From assembly GCF_036090055.1 (NCBI RefSeq), contig NZ_CP107970.1:3288501-3352500 (forward strand): a stretch of DNA of 64,000 nucleotides. The letters run 5' to 3'. Below the pieces are notes generated by a model that was given only the letters and a program-made list of their open reading frames with translations, was not told where the DNA came from and did no database searches. Position numbers and translations under genes: made by a program. The DNA comes from Nocardioides sp. NBC_00368 (GTDB lineage: Bacteria; Actinomycetota; Actinomycetes; Propionibacteriales; Nocardioidaceae). This document shows, in pieces, positions 36,901-44,012 of the stretch (position 1 is its first letter; each line of letters opens with the position of its first letter).

Positions 36901-37348
36901 TCCGCACCAGCCTCGTCGCCGAGCCCTGATCGACTGCGTAATACGTGTCCCAGGGAGTGTTCCGCTCCCCGATCGCCACCTCCACGTCGCACACCGCCGA
37001 GATCTCGGTCGCCAACGCCGCCGACTCCGCAGCAGCCGCCCCTGGATCGACCTCCGAACAGTCCACAGTCGAGTTCGGGTACCGATCGACCTCCTCCGGA
37101 TCGACGACGTCAGCTGTCGTCATCCCAAACGCAGCCAGCAGACGCCTCGCCGTGAGCGACTCGCTTGAGGCAGCCACCAACGCCGCCGAGGCCGAGCCGG
37201 CCACCAAGCTGACCACGACGAGGCCGCCGACAATCCCAGTCAGGACTGGTCGACGACGCCACCACCCGGCAACGAAGCCGACGACGAATCCGACGGCGGG
37301 GCGCAGCATCCGGGCGGCCGGCCAAGATGCGATGTGGGGGACCTTCAA
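33929..37348 (-). CDS. LamG-domain secreted partner of the Rhs toxin
   Basis: A 1139-residue protein. One membrane segment near the N-terminus (PVLTGIVGGLVVVSLVAGSASAAL) is a signal anchor or signal peptide. A long region up to about 640 resembles the N-terminal domains found before Rhs proteins in Streptomyces (GDLTLASGVYDFRFD and similar). Then come fibronectin-like strands (NRAPNTPTSMSTDG) and a C-terminal LamG-like jelly roll (SFVISVHVKLD, then NGVVDNIRIFKGEV near the end). The TTG start at 37348 has GAGGAG five bases upstream. Its stop is 26 bases before the Rhs start. The role in export or cell attachment is inferred. Confidence 0.75.
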   Translation of the reverse strand: MKVPHIASWPAARMLRPAVGFVVGFVAGWWRRRPVLTGIVGGLVVVSLVAGSASAALVAASSESLTARRLLAAFGMTTADVVDPEEVDRYPNSTVDCSEVDPGAAAAESAALATEISAVCDVEVAIGERNTPWDTYYAVDQGSATRLVRTAAATRTKISGEWKPVEPGLVRIAGSGDLTLASGVYDFRFDAGPIAPGAAFASMTDPGVTDAGVSVGFELPVGLGVAQVEDVASGAGESSVGSRVSWPVLDAAGSPIAGARLLASVERDAAGMVPVLRVDSPAAFEAVEAAAAAAGADQVAFEMTLKGAQWKPEADGAGPDGVASDGTLQAVNAEGEVVLVSPVARQWDAAGSESVAAPSTAPTTSSSDKSSAAEASEAEPSGSESAPEISATKAVTDDRTGAPLAGDKVELMHTKVAANGRSFTAAVDEEMVTDDHTSWPLHFDPAATNSRTEWTMIESALPSSSSGYKFSSDNGTGVGRCVYGVAAECNRTTTKRLIWEFGGLGEFAVLEPRELISASFSAWGTHSYSCTDKMVKSYRMADLTSSSTWNSHAGYFTSDREMGVKTLHHKSGCPKGPQWVEFDVLSGAKQKVEWNDDTFSIGLAVADTSSMAGWKRYRWDAKLEVEYNRAPNTPTSMSTDGRGCTTGAGRPLLNEGGPLLSVLASDSDGDSSRVRFTLQKYSSGAWSTAWTSGYTTARAASSAHTTTGLGMPSLGSATYRWRATAYDNTTIANLRPNDVAFGSAASAWCEFGVDRTDPGVPRIDALKLSDDPRAQAVYDDPDMDLGGIGQTGCFRITRGDNSGDVVKYEYKFSPQASVTTVSSTSTSIVVCWAPTVANSITLTASTYDKALNKSNPGTLKFTVATAREDGVWSFDDVSAPGRDVSVKDTGEQEPAGTLVLDGVDYSVQGPHGAFGARDDDFALGFSGIADEDVHTEAQVIDTKQSFVISVHVKLDASFNPNAWGTVLSQELGGNDGFRLGYLPNASTSTADCPAPGTGCWAFIVRDKNNASKLVYAKSAAKFGEWVHLTAEYDKGAATDADDTLRLWTCQIGTPDAPEDAEVFRSDATFTGPLALPRGKFYVGHGFYQGNPADRINGVVDNIRIFKGEVLAEAKVRRMCQGAEAWQGQDEDKFLNPTQN

Positions 37349-37562
37349 CAGAACTCCTCGAGAACCAAGACAACACAGCTCTGAGTCCCCGGCCCGATCC
37401 AGCCTCTAGAGCAGGTCCCACATCTTTCCGAGCGGATCATGCGGACAGGTCGCGGAGATCTACCGGCTTCCTGCCTTTTCCTTTACCAAGGAAGGTAAAC
37501 AAAAGATCAACCATGGACCGAAAGTCAACCGAGCCTCGCAGGGTCGAGGAGATAGTTCCGGT
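37349..37562. promoter_or_regulatory. Divergent control region of the toxin operon
   Basis: This 214-base gap between the LamG gene and the winged-helix gene is richer in A and T than its flanks. TTTACC-AAGGAA-GGTAAA at 37482-37499 is an 18-base inverted repeat and the best operator candidate, about 135 bases before the LamG start and 63 before the regulator start. Both promoters must lie here. Confidence 0.55.
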
Positions 37563-37973
37563 ATGCCACCAGAGGTATCGGCTGCATGGCCAGGCACACG
37601 CGATGCACGACCGCACATCACGCTTGACAGACTCAACGGTCCCCTTCTGTTCGACGAGGGCGGCATTCGACTCCTACGCAATGCTCATGCCATCGGGCTG
37701 ACCATCGCCGAATGGCGCGTCCTTCGCCTGCTTCACGACCACGCCCACCAAGCTGTCCCGCGCATGCAGCTACTCATGGCCGCCGCCAACGGTCGCCACC
37801 CCGGCAGCGACCGCAGCCTCGACACCCACATCAGCCGCCTCCGCGACAAGATCGAGACCGACCCGCACTGGAAGATCCATAGCCCTCAAAGCGCGGAGAT
37901 TGCCCGCGAGCGCAGGATGCGGCGGATCATCCACACGGTCAACAACTACGGATACCGTCTCGATCCTCGCTAG
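37563..37973 (+). CDS. Stand-alone OmpR/PhoB-type winged-helix DNA-binding protein
   Basis: A 136-residue protein with only the output domain of a response regulator: LTIAEWRVLRLLHDHAHQAVPRMQLLMA, then GSDRSLDTHISRLRDKIETDP as recognition helix, and RRIIHTVNNYGYRLDPR as the wing. No receiver domain or phosphorylatable Asp is present. The ATG at 37563 is the first; VSAAWPGTRDARPHI lies before the fold. It diverges from the LamG-Rhs operon across the region with the TTTACC palindrome, so it probably controls the toxin. A separately encoded sensor is not nearby. Confidence 0.82.
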   Translation: MPPEVSAAWPGTRDARPHITLDRLNGPLLFDEGGIRLLRNAHAIGLTIAEWRVLRLLHDHAHQAVPRMQLLMAAANGRHPGSDRSLDTHISRLRDKIETDPHWKIHSPQSAEIARERRMRRIIHTVNNYGYRLDPR

Positions 37974-38001
37974 CCACGGGCCTGCTACTGGATCAGGTGC
38001 A

Positions 38002-39255
38002 TCACTCGTCGGCCGCGAGCGTACGCCGGTGCCACCAGGTCATGGTGAGACCGGCGAGGAGGCCGGCGAGACCGAAGAAGGCGATGGCGTTGACGAGCAC
38101 CTGGCCGGCGTACGGCCCGACGTCGGCCATGCGGCCGGGGCCGACGGCACCACCGGCGATGCCGGAGAGGATCGCGACGAGCAGGCCGGCGACGACTCCG
38201 GCGCTGACCCCGCGGAGCGCGCCCTCCGACCAGCGCAGGGTCGGCCGGACGCGGCTGACCCGGCAGACTGCCCAGAAGGCGGTCAGCGGGCCGAGGGCCA
38301 TCACGGCGGCGACCCAGGCGGGCGGGGTGCCGTTGTCGGGGAGCGCGGCGAGCATGGGGAACATCGGCAGCGGGCCGAGGGTCACCGCCGTCGGGGTCAC
38401 GGTGGTGCCGACGCCGACGGTGAAGCCCGGGCCCAGGGCGTACGCGCTGGAGAAGAGTACGGCGTTGGGCAGCACGAGGACGGCGAGCAGCGAGTAGAGG
38501 ATGATCCCGCCGAGGTCGAGGTGGAGCTGGGAGACGACGTTGATCGAGGTGGTGAAGTCGGCGAAGAGCGCCGCGAAGAACACCAGGGTGCTGACCGCGA
38601 ACCACCAGAGCAGGATCGACCGGACCATCACGAGGACGTCCACGGCGGCCCGTGGCAGCAGCGTGATCCACAGCGCCGCACGACCGGAGCCGACCGCGAT
38701 CGCGGGCAGCGCCACGACCACGCAGAGCCCGACCGACCAGGCGAAGACACCGGCGATGCTCGGCGCGGTGGCAGGGGTGCCGGCGACGGCCGCGGCCCCC
38801 ACGGCCACCGCCGTGTAACCGAGCGCGAAGAGCCCGGCCACGACCGGGGCGGTCACATCACGCTCGCCGTCGGCGAGGGCGTTGGCGTCCGGTCCGTGCA
38901 GCGAGACCGCGTCACCGACCCGGACGGCGACCTGCCACATGACCCAGGCGAGGACGAGGGTGAGGCCGAGCGGGACGACGGTGACCGCCACGCCCGAGAC
39001 GAGGACGCCGGACCCGTGGCCGAGCAGCCAGCCGAGCGCCGCGACACGCAGGGCGTCCGAGGGCTCGCCGTGGGCTCCCATGTCGCTGATGAACCAGCCG
39101 AGGATGCCGATCGCCAGACACACGACCAGCGTGGAGGCGGCCGCGCCCACGCCGCCGAGCAGGGCGACCGCGACCAGCGGGCGGCGGTGGCGGAGATCGT
39201 GGAGATCGTCCGCGACTCGCCCATCGGGGGTGCGAGGAGGCAGCAGCGAGGACAT
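38002..39255 (-). CDS. DUF6350 / PerM-like polytopic membrane protein
   Basis: About 417 residues and roughly ten hydrophobic helices, among them LVAVALLGGVGAAASTLVVCLAIGI near the N-terminus and VLVSGVAVTVVPLGLTLVLAWVMWQ. A C-terminal loop ends with WWHRRTLAADE. The topology and length fit actinobacterial DUF6350, called PerM in Mycobacterium, where it supports cell division under stress. The gene normally lies next to purN. Here the toxin island separates them. The start ATG at 39255 is chosen over a GTG at 39261. Confidence 0.72.
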   Translation of the reverse strand: MSSLLPPRTPDGRVADDLHDLRHRRPLVAVALLGGVGAAASTLVVCLAIGILGWFISDMGAHGEPSDALRVAALGWLLGHGSGVLVSGVAVTVVPLGLTLVLAWVMWQVAVRVGDAVSLHGPDANALADGERDVTAPVVAGLFALGYTAVAVGAAAVAGTPATAPSIAGVFAWSVGLCVVVALPAIAVGSGRAALWITLLPRAAVDVLVMVRSILLWWFAVSTLVFFAALFADFTTSINVVSQLHLDLGGIILYSLLAVLVLPNAVLFSSAYALGPGFTVGVGTTVTPTAVTLGPLPMFPMLAALPDNGTPPAWVAAVMALGPLTAFWAVCRVSRVRPTLRWSEGALRGVSAGVVAGLLVAILSGIAGGAVGPGRMADVGPYAGQVLVNAIAFFGLAGLLAGLTMTWWHRRTLAADE

Positions 39256-39339
39256 CGCCACTCATCCTCGCAACCCGTGTCGGCTCGATCTCGGCGACGC
39301 GCCGCCAAGGCCGGTGCCCGGCTTGGTCACAGCGGTTGA

Positions 39340-39363
39340 TACCCGCCTGTGCATCTGCGGGTA
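39340..39363 (+). promoter_or_regulatory. Inverted repeat upstream of the fused sigma-sensor gene
   Basis: TACCCGC and GCGGGTA form a 7-base inverted repeat with a 10-base spacer, about 43 bases before the ATG at 39406. It may be an operator. I could not assign a clear -35/-10 pair. Confidence 0.5.
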
Positions 39364-39405
39364 TTGCCGTTCATTCGACCGAATCACCTACAGTTGACCG
39401 CTGAC

Positions 39406-41244
39406 ATGGGCATGACCGCGGCAGACCACGAGACCTTCGAGGCGTTCTATCAGGACGTCCGCGGACGCCTCCTTCTCCAAACCTGGTCGCTGACCGGGGA
39501 TCTGGAGGCCGCCAAGGCCGCCGTGCGCGGTGCACTGGTCATCACCTGGCACCACTGGCGCAAGGTGAAGCCGATGGACGACTTCGAGCGCGAGGACTGG
39601 GTCCGCCCGATCGCGTGGTCCAAGGCGATCCGCAACCACTCGGTGCCGCTGCTCCACCGCGACCAGACGATCGCTCCCGAGGCTCGCAGCACCCTCTCAG
39701 CGCTGCGCAGCCTCCCGCTCCACGACCGCAAGGTCTTCCTGCTCGGCCACCTCACCAGCGTCGACCTGGCCCAGCTGGCCCGCGAGGTCGGCACCCCGAT
39801 CAGCCGCACCGAGACCGACCTTCAGGGCGCCAACGCCGCGATCTGCGCCGAGCTCGGGATCGCGCCGGAGCAGCTGCAGACCATCTTCGACCCGCTCGTC
39901 GACGTGCTCACCGAGCAGCCCTGGCCGAAGACCTCCACGATCACGACCGCCGGTGCCGTACGCCGCCGGGTGCACACCGCGATCGGCGCGGTCGCGGCCA
40001 TCGCCGCCCTGGTCGGCACCGGCTTCTTCGTCACCCAGGACGCCGAGACCGAGCCCCGGCTCAACACGCTCTCGATGCAGTCGGCGGCCGAGGAGTTCGA
40101 AGTCGAGCCGAGCCAGATCCCCGGCAAGAAGCTGACCGCCAAGGACCTGATGACCGAGGACGAGGTGGCGAAGATCTACGGCGGCACCTGGGCCGTCGAC
40201 ATCTCCTCCGACAACCTCGAGGGCACCGGCCTCACCATCCCCTGCCAGGCCGACACCTCGGCCGACAAGCGCCCCGTGGCGAGCCTGGCGCGCACCTTCA
40301 CCGCCCAGGCGAAGGCGACCACCGCCGGCACCACGATCGAGTCGTCCGTCGACGCGAAGGCGGCGGCTGCTGCGTACAAGAAGATGCAGGGGTGGTACGC
40401 AGCATGCGCCGAGCCTCGCTACCAGCTGATGTTCACGGAGTCGGTCGAGGGTATCGGCGACCAGGCGACCCTGTTCTCCTACCGCGACTGGGAGAACAAC
40501 CGGGCGGTCACCTACGGCGTCGCGCGCACCGGCAGGCACACCGCCGCGGTGACCGTGAAGACCGAGGGCAAGTCCAGCACCACCGCCGCCAAGACCTCGA
40601 CCATGCTCGGCACTGCGGTCCACAACCTCTGCTCGATGCCCGGCGCGGGTGCGTGCGTGGAGACCAAGCGGCCGCGGGCCACCGTGGTGCCACTTCCCAC
40701 CGGCAAGGCGCCGGGACTCATCAACGAGACCGATCTTCCCCCGGTCAGCACGATCGGTGACCCGTGGGAGGGCACCGAGGCGAAGGCAGCCAAGACCAAC
40801 CCGGCCCAGACCCGCTGCGACAACACCGAGTTCAACGCCAAGGGCATGTCCGGCGCCCAGACCCGCTCCTTCGTGATCCCCGAGACGAAGAAGAAGCTCG
40901 CCCCGATCTTCGGGCTCACCGAGACCGTCGGCAAGTTCGGCTCCGCCAAGGAGGCGCAGGCGTTCAACGTCGCGATCAAGGGCCGGCTGGACAAGTGCAG
41001 CGACAAACAGCTCGGCAGCCACGTCACCCAGCTCGCGACCGAGTCCATCAAGGACGGCGCGATCACGGTGTGGTACATCCGGGTCGAACTGGAGAACACG
41101 TCCATCTACTACCGGATGGCCGCGATCCGGCGCGGTGCGAACGTCGCCCAGATGAGCTTCGTGCCCGACGGTGACGCCGACATCAGCAACGCCGAGTTCG
41201 TCGCGCTCGCCAAGCGCGCTGCGTACCGCCTCGACTACCTCTGA
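39406..41244 (+). CDS. Sigma-like N-terminal domain fused to a membrane-anchored sensor domain
   Basis: About 612 residues. Residues 1-160 follow an ECF sigma layout: TFEAFYQDVRGRLLLQTWSLTGDLEAAKAAVRGALVITW for region 2, and HDRKVFLLGHLTSVDLAQLAREVGTPISRTETDL for region 4. The match is weak, since the usual DNA-contacting residues of region 2 are poorly kept. One membrane helix (AIGAVAAIAALVGTGFFV, near 190-207) leads to a 400-residue exterior domain with paired cysteines (ACAEPRYQL, CSMPGAGACVE, TRCDNTEF, LDKCSDKQ). It resembles the two sigma/membrane pairs that follow, but as one chain. ATG at 39406 chosen over 39349. Confidence 0.75.
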   Translation: MGMTAADHETFEAFYQDVRGRLLLQTWSLTGDLEAAKAAVRGALVITWHHWRKVKPMDDFEREDWVRPIAWSKAIRNHSVPLLHRDQTIAPEARSTLSALRSLPLHDRKVFLLGHLTSVDLAQLAREVGTPISRTETDLQGANAAICAELGIAPEQLQTIFDPLVDVLTEQPWPKTSTITTAGAVRRRVHTAIGAVAAIAALVGTGFFVTQDAETEPRLNTLSMQSAAEEFEVEPSQIPGKKLTAKDLMTEDEVAKIYGGTWAVDISSDNLEGTGLTIPCQADTSADKRPVASLARTFTAQAKATTAGTTIESSVDAKAAAAAYKKMQGWYAACAEPRYQLMFTESVEGIGDQATLFSYRDWENNRAVTYGVARTGRHTAAVTVKTEGKSSTTAAKTSTMLGTAVHNLCSMPGAGACVETKRPRATVVPLPTGKAPGLINETDLPPVSTIGDPWEGTEAKAAKTNPAQTRCDNTEFNAKGMSGAQTRSFVIPETKKKLAPIFGLTETVGKFGSAKEAQAFNVAIKGRLDKCSDKQLGSHVTQLATESIKDGAITVWYIRVELENTSIYYRMAAIRRGANVAQMSFVPDGDADISNAEFVALAKRAAYRLDYL

Positions 41245-41357
41245 GCAGTTCTCGGTATTTCTCGTCCGGATGCAACCGGACCTGCCTCTCGTGCATCTGA
41301 CTGATCGAGGCTGGCGCAGGGCCAGATCGGCAAGGCCCAGTCTGGGGGAGGCAAGCG

Positions 41358-41861
41358 ATGGACGAGGACGAGTTCGACGCGTTCTACAACGCGTCCTACC
41401 GCCGCGTGTGCGCGCAGGTGTACGCCATGATCGGCGACTCCGACGAGGCCGCCGAGTGCGTCCAGGAAGCCTTCGCCCGCGCCTGGGCGCACCGGCGCAA
41501 GCTGTCCTCGGTCGACTATCCCGAGGCCTGGGTCCGCACCACCGCCTACCGCCTCGCCGTGGGCCGTTGGCGGCGCAAGAAGTACGCCGGCCGGGCCACC
41601 GACAGAGCGGTCGGCATCCGGATGGAGATGCCTGCGGTCGACGAGACGCATGTCGCCCTCGTCGCCGCACTCAAGAAGCTCCCCGAGGCCCAGCGCCAAG
41701 CCATCGTCCTGCACCACATCGCCGATCTGCCGGTCTATCAGGTGGCCGCTGAGGTCGGCGCCCCCACCGGCACCATCAAAGCCCGCCTGGCCCGAGGACG
41801 AGCCACGCTGGCCGAGCTACTCGCCGACGAAACACCCGGCGCCGTCTGGAAGGAGGCCTGA
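41358..41861 (+). CDS. ECF sigma factor, first tandem pair
   Basis: A 167-residue sigma factor of the actinobacterial SigE-family style. FDAFYNASYRRVCAQVYAMIGDSDEAAECVQEAFARAW is region 2, with YPEAWVRTTAYRLAVGRWRRKK for -10 binding. LPEAQRQAIVLHHIADLPVYQVAAEVGAPTGTIKARLARGRATLAEL is region 4. The RBS GGGGGAGGCAAGCG precedes the ATG. The stop and the ATG of the next gene are one base apart, so they are coupled. Near-identical to the second copy at 43502. Confidence 0.93.
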   Translation: MDEDEFDAFYNASYRRVCAQVYAMIGDSDEAAECVQEAFARAWAHRRKLSSVDYPEAWVRTTAYRLAVGRWRRKKYAGRATDRAVGIRMEMPAVDETHVALVAALKKLPEAQRQAIVLHHIADLPVYQVAAEVGAPTGTIKARLARGRATLAELLADETPGAVWKEA

Positions 41862-41862
41862 G

Positions 41863-43389
41863 ATGAGTGATCCGATCTCGCGTCTGGACCAGTTCCGCGC
41901 CGACACCCCTGGAGCACCGATGAAGTCCGCAGCCGAGGTACGCCAACGGGGTGATCAGATCCGACGCCGCCAGCGCGCCATCGTCACCGCCGGCGCGGTA
42001 GCCCTGGCCGCGGTCGTCGCCGGGCCGATCATCTTCCTCTCCGCCGGATTCGGCGAGCGGGCCACCGAGCCGGACCCCGCCCCGGCGCCGAGCCAGACGC
42101 CGAGCACGGCGCCCAGCGCGTCGTCCTCGGCGCCGGCCGCGGACCTCACCCGTGCCCACCTTCCGACCGCGGACGACCTGGTCGTCGACGAGCCCTATCC
42201 GCGGTGGGTCGAGGACCAGACGTACGACGACGAGGGCAGGAGCGACTACAACGACTGCCTGACCGAGTCGCTCGGGGAGATGGGGGCAACCGCCGCCGTA
42301 CGTCGCGACTTCCAGCCCCGGTCCGGCGAGGAGCTCTCGGACGCCGCAGGGACGCTGAAGGCCGTCGTCGCCGAGTTCGCCTCCGCCAAGGAGGCCGACA
42401 CGGCCCGCGCCGAGATCACGAAGACCGCGGCGAGCTGCTCCGCCCGCGACGCCGAGACCGCCGGCTCGCTGCCGGTCGAGGGCGGCGTCGCCACGGCCGG
42501 GGACATCAGCGTGGTGACGTACCAGCCCGACGACCCCGACATGAACGCGGTCTGGGAGGTCGCGACGGCCGTCGTGACCGTCGAGGACCGGGTGCTGGTG
42601 ATGACCAGGAAGCGTGGCGTGCAGAGCTACGTCCCGCCGACCGACCTACGGGCCTCCGCCGTCAATGCCACCTACCGGATGGTCGGTGCCCGGCCGCCGG
42701 CCGCATCGACGTCGTCGCCGGCGTCCGACCCGGCGTCGAACCCGGCCTCCTCTGCCCCGCCCGCCGACATCCTCGGCGACGCCCAGCTCGTCTCGGCCGC
42801 ATCCCTGCCGGCGATGCCGTTGGAGGGAGAGTCGTCGGCGACCTGGCAGCAGGTCCCGGCGCAGCCGACCCCGACGCTCTACTGCCAGGGCGCGTGGCTC
42901 TCCTCGCTGAAGGCCGCCGACTCGGTCAGCCGGGAGTTCCGGCTCGAGAACCCGGGCGAGATCGGCAAGGTCAACGTGACGGTGCTGGAGTTCGCGACGA
43001 AGCAGGCTGCCGACGCGGCGTACGAGACGGTCCACGGCTGGCTCGACGGCTGCCCGGCGACGTTGGCCGACGCGAAGCTCTTCACGGCCGGGCCGATCGA
43101 GTCCATCGAGATCGACTCCACCCCCGCGATCGACCGCGCCGCGCAGACGCTCGCCGAGTACGCCGGCGACTGCGGTGGCCAGGACTGCGACGCCACCTGG
43201 TACGACCACCAGACCGTCGCCCAGATCGGGACGCGGCTGGTGCTGGTCACCCACGCCGAGTCCGGCGGCCCCTGCCCGCCGACCAGAGCCTGCCCGCCGG
43301 AGGAGGCCTCGGACTACACCGAGTGGGACAACCGGGTCGCCCAGACCGTCGAGGCCACCGTGGGCCAGGCCATCGTGGACCTGCGCTGA
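41863..43389 (+). CDS. Single-pass membrane protein coupled to the first ECF sigma
   Basis: 508 residues: a 38-residue cytoplasmic segment (MSDPISRLDQFRADTPGAPM), one helix (TAGAVALAAVVAGPIIFLSAG), a Pro/Ser/Ala linker, then two repeats of an exterior domain. Each repeat has a Cys near a Y-x-x-C-L or Y-C-Q segment (DYNDCLTESLG, TLYCQGAW) and an AVVAEF/VTVLEF strand. The short N-terminus could hold the sigma factor, as an anti-sigma would, but no zinc motif exists. The exterior domain presumably senses an outside signal. GGAGG lies six bases upstream. Confidence 0.8.
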   Translation: MSDPISRLDQFRADTPGAPMKSAAEVRQRGDQIRRRQRAIVTAGAVALAAVVAGPIIFLSAGFGERATEPDPAPAPSQTPSTAPSASSSAPAADLTRAHLPTADDLVVDEPYPRWVEDQTYDDEGRSDYNDCLTESLGEMGATAAVRRDFQPRSGEELSDAAGTLKAVVAEFASAKEADTARAEITKTAASCSARDAETAGSLPVEGGVATAGDISVVTYQPDDPDMNAVWEVATAVVTVEDRVLVMTRKRGVQSYVPPTDLRASAVNATYRMVGARPPAASTSSPASDPASNPASSAPPADILGDAQLVSAASLPAMPLEGESSATWQQVPAQPTPTLYCQGAWLSSLKAADSVSREFRLENPGEIGKVNVTVLEFATKQAADAAYETVHGWLDGCPATLADAKLFTAGPIESIEIDSTPAIDRAAQTLAEYAGDCGGQDCDATWYDHQTVAQIGTRLVLVTHAESGGPCPPTRACPPEEASDYTEWDNRVAQTVEATVGQAIVDLR

Positions 43390-43501
43390 CCAGGGGACCC
43401 AGGTGCTATTGAACTTTACGGTCACGCCCGTCACCGCCGACACTGACGCTCTGGCAGGCGTCAGGGGACGCGCCAGAGAGAGCCAGCCGGGGAGGCGAAC
43501 G

Positions 43502-44011
43502 ATGGACGAGGACGAGTTCGACGCGCTCTACAACGCGTCGTACCGCCGGCTGTGTGCTCAGCTGTACGCCATGATCGGTGACTTCGACGAAGCGGCCGAG
43601 TGCGTGCAGGAAGCGTTCGCCCGCGCCTGGGCGCACCGGCGCAAGATGTCCTCGGTCGACTACCCCGAAGCCTGGGTGCGCACCACCGCCTACCGCCTCG
43701 CGGTCGGCCGCTGGCGCCGCAAGAAGTACGCAGGCCGCGCCGCCGACAGGGCCGTCGGTGCGCGCACCGAGATGCCCGGGGTCGACGAGTCCCACGTGGC
43801 TCTGGTCGCGGCCCTGAAGAAGCTCCCTGAAGCCCAGCGCCAGGCCATCGTCCTGCACCACATCGCCGACCTGCCGGTCCACCAGGTCGCCGCCGAGGTC
43901 GGCGCCCCGACCGGCACCATCAAGGCCCGCCTGGCCCGAGGACGAGCCGCCCTCGCGGAGCTGCTCGCCGAGGACAATCCCGGCGCCGGCGCTGTCTGGA
44001 AGGAGGCCTGA
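43502..44011 (+). CDS. ECF sigma factor, second tandem pair
   Basis: A 169-residue paralogue of the gene at 41358. Regions 2 and 4 are nearly unchanged (ECVQEAFARAWAHRRKMSSV; LPVHQVAAEVGAPTGTIKAR). Changes lie mainly at the N-terminus, after the middle linker (RTEMPGVDES) and in the tail (EDNPGAGAVWKEA). GGGGAGGCGAACG is the RBS. It is coupled to the next gene with the same one-base TGAGATG junction seen in the first pair, which shows the whole pair was duplicated. The two sigma factors may recognise overlapping promoters. Confidence 0.93.
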   Translation: MDEDEFDALYNASYRRLCAQLYAMIGDFDEAAECVQEAFARAWAHRRKMSSVDYPEAWVRTTAYRLAVGRWRRKKYAGRAADRAVGARTEMPGVDESHVALVAALKKLPEAQRQAIVLHHIADLPVHQVAAEVGAPTGTIKARLARGRAALAELLAEDNPGAGAVWKEA

Positions 44012-44012
44012 G

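Noticed and set aside
25670..38001. Prophage or integrative element as the carrier of the toxin island.
   Set aside because: No integrase, phage structural gene, tRNA target or clear flanking direct repeat was found; only a distant 10-base inverted repeat marks the left edge.
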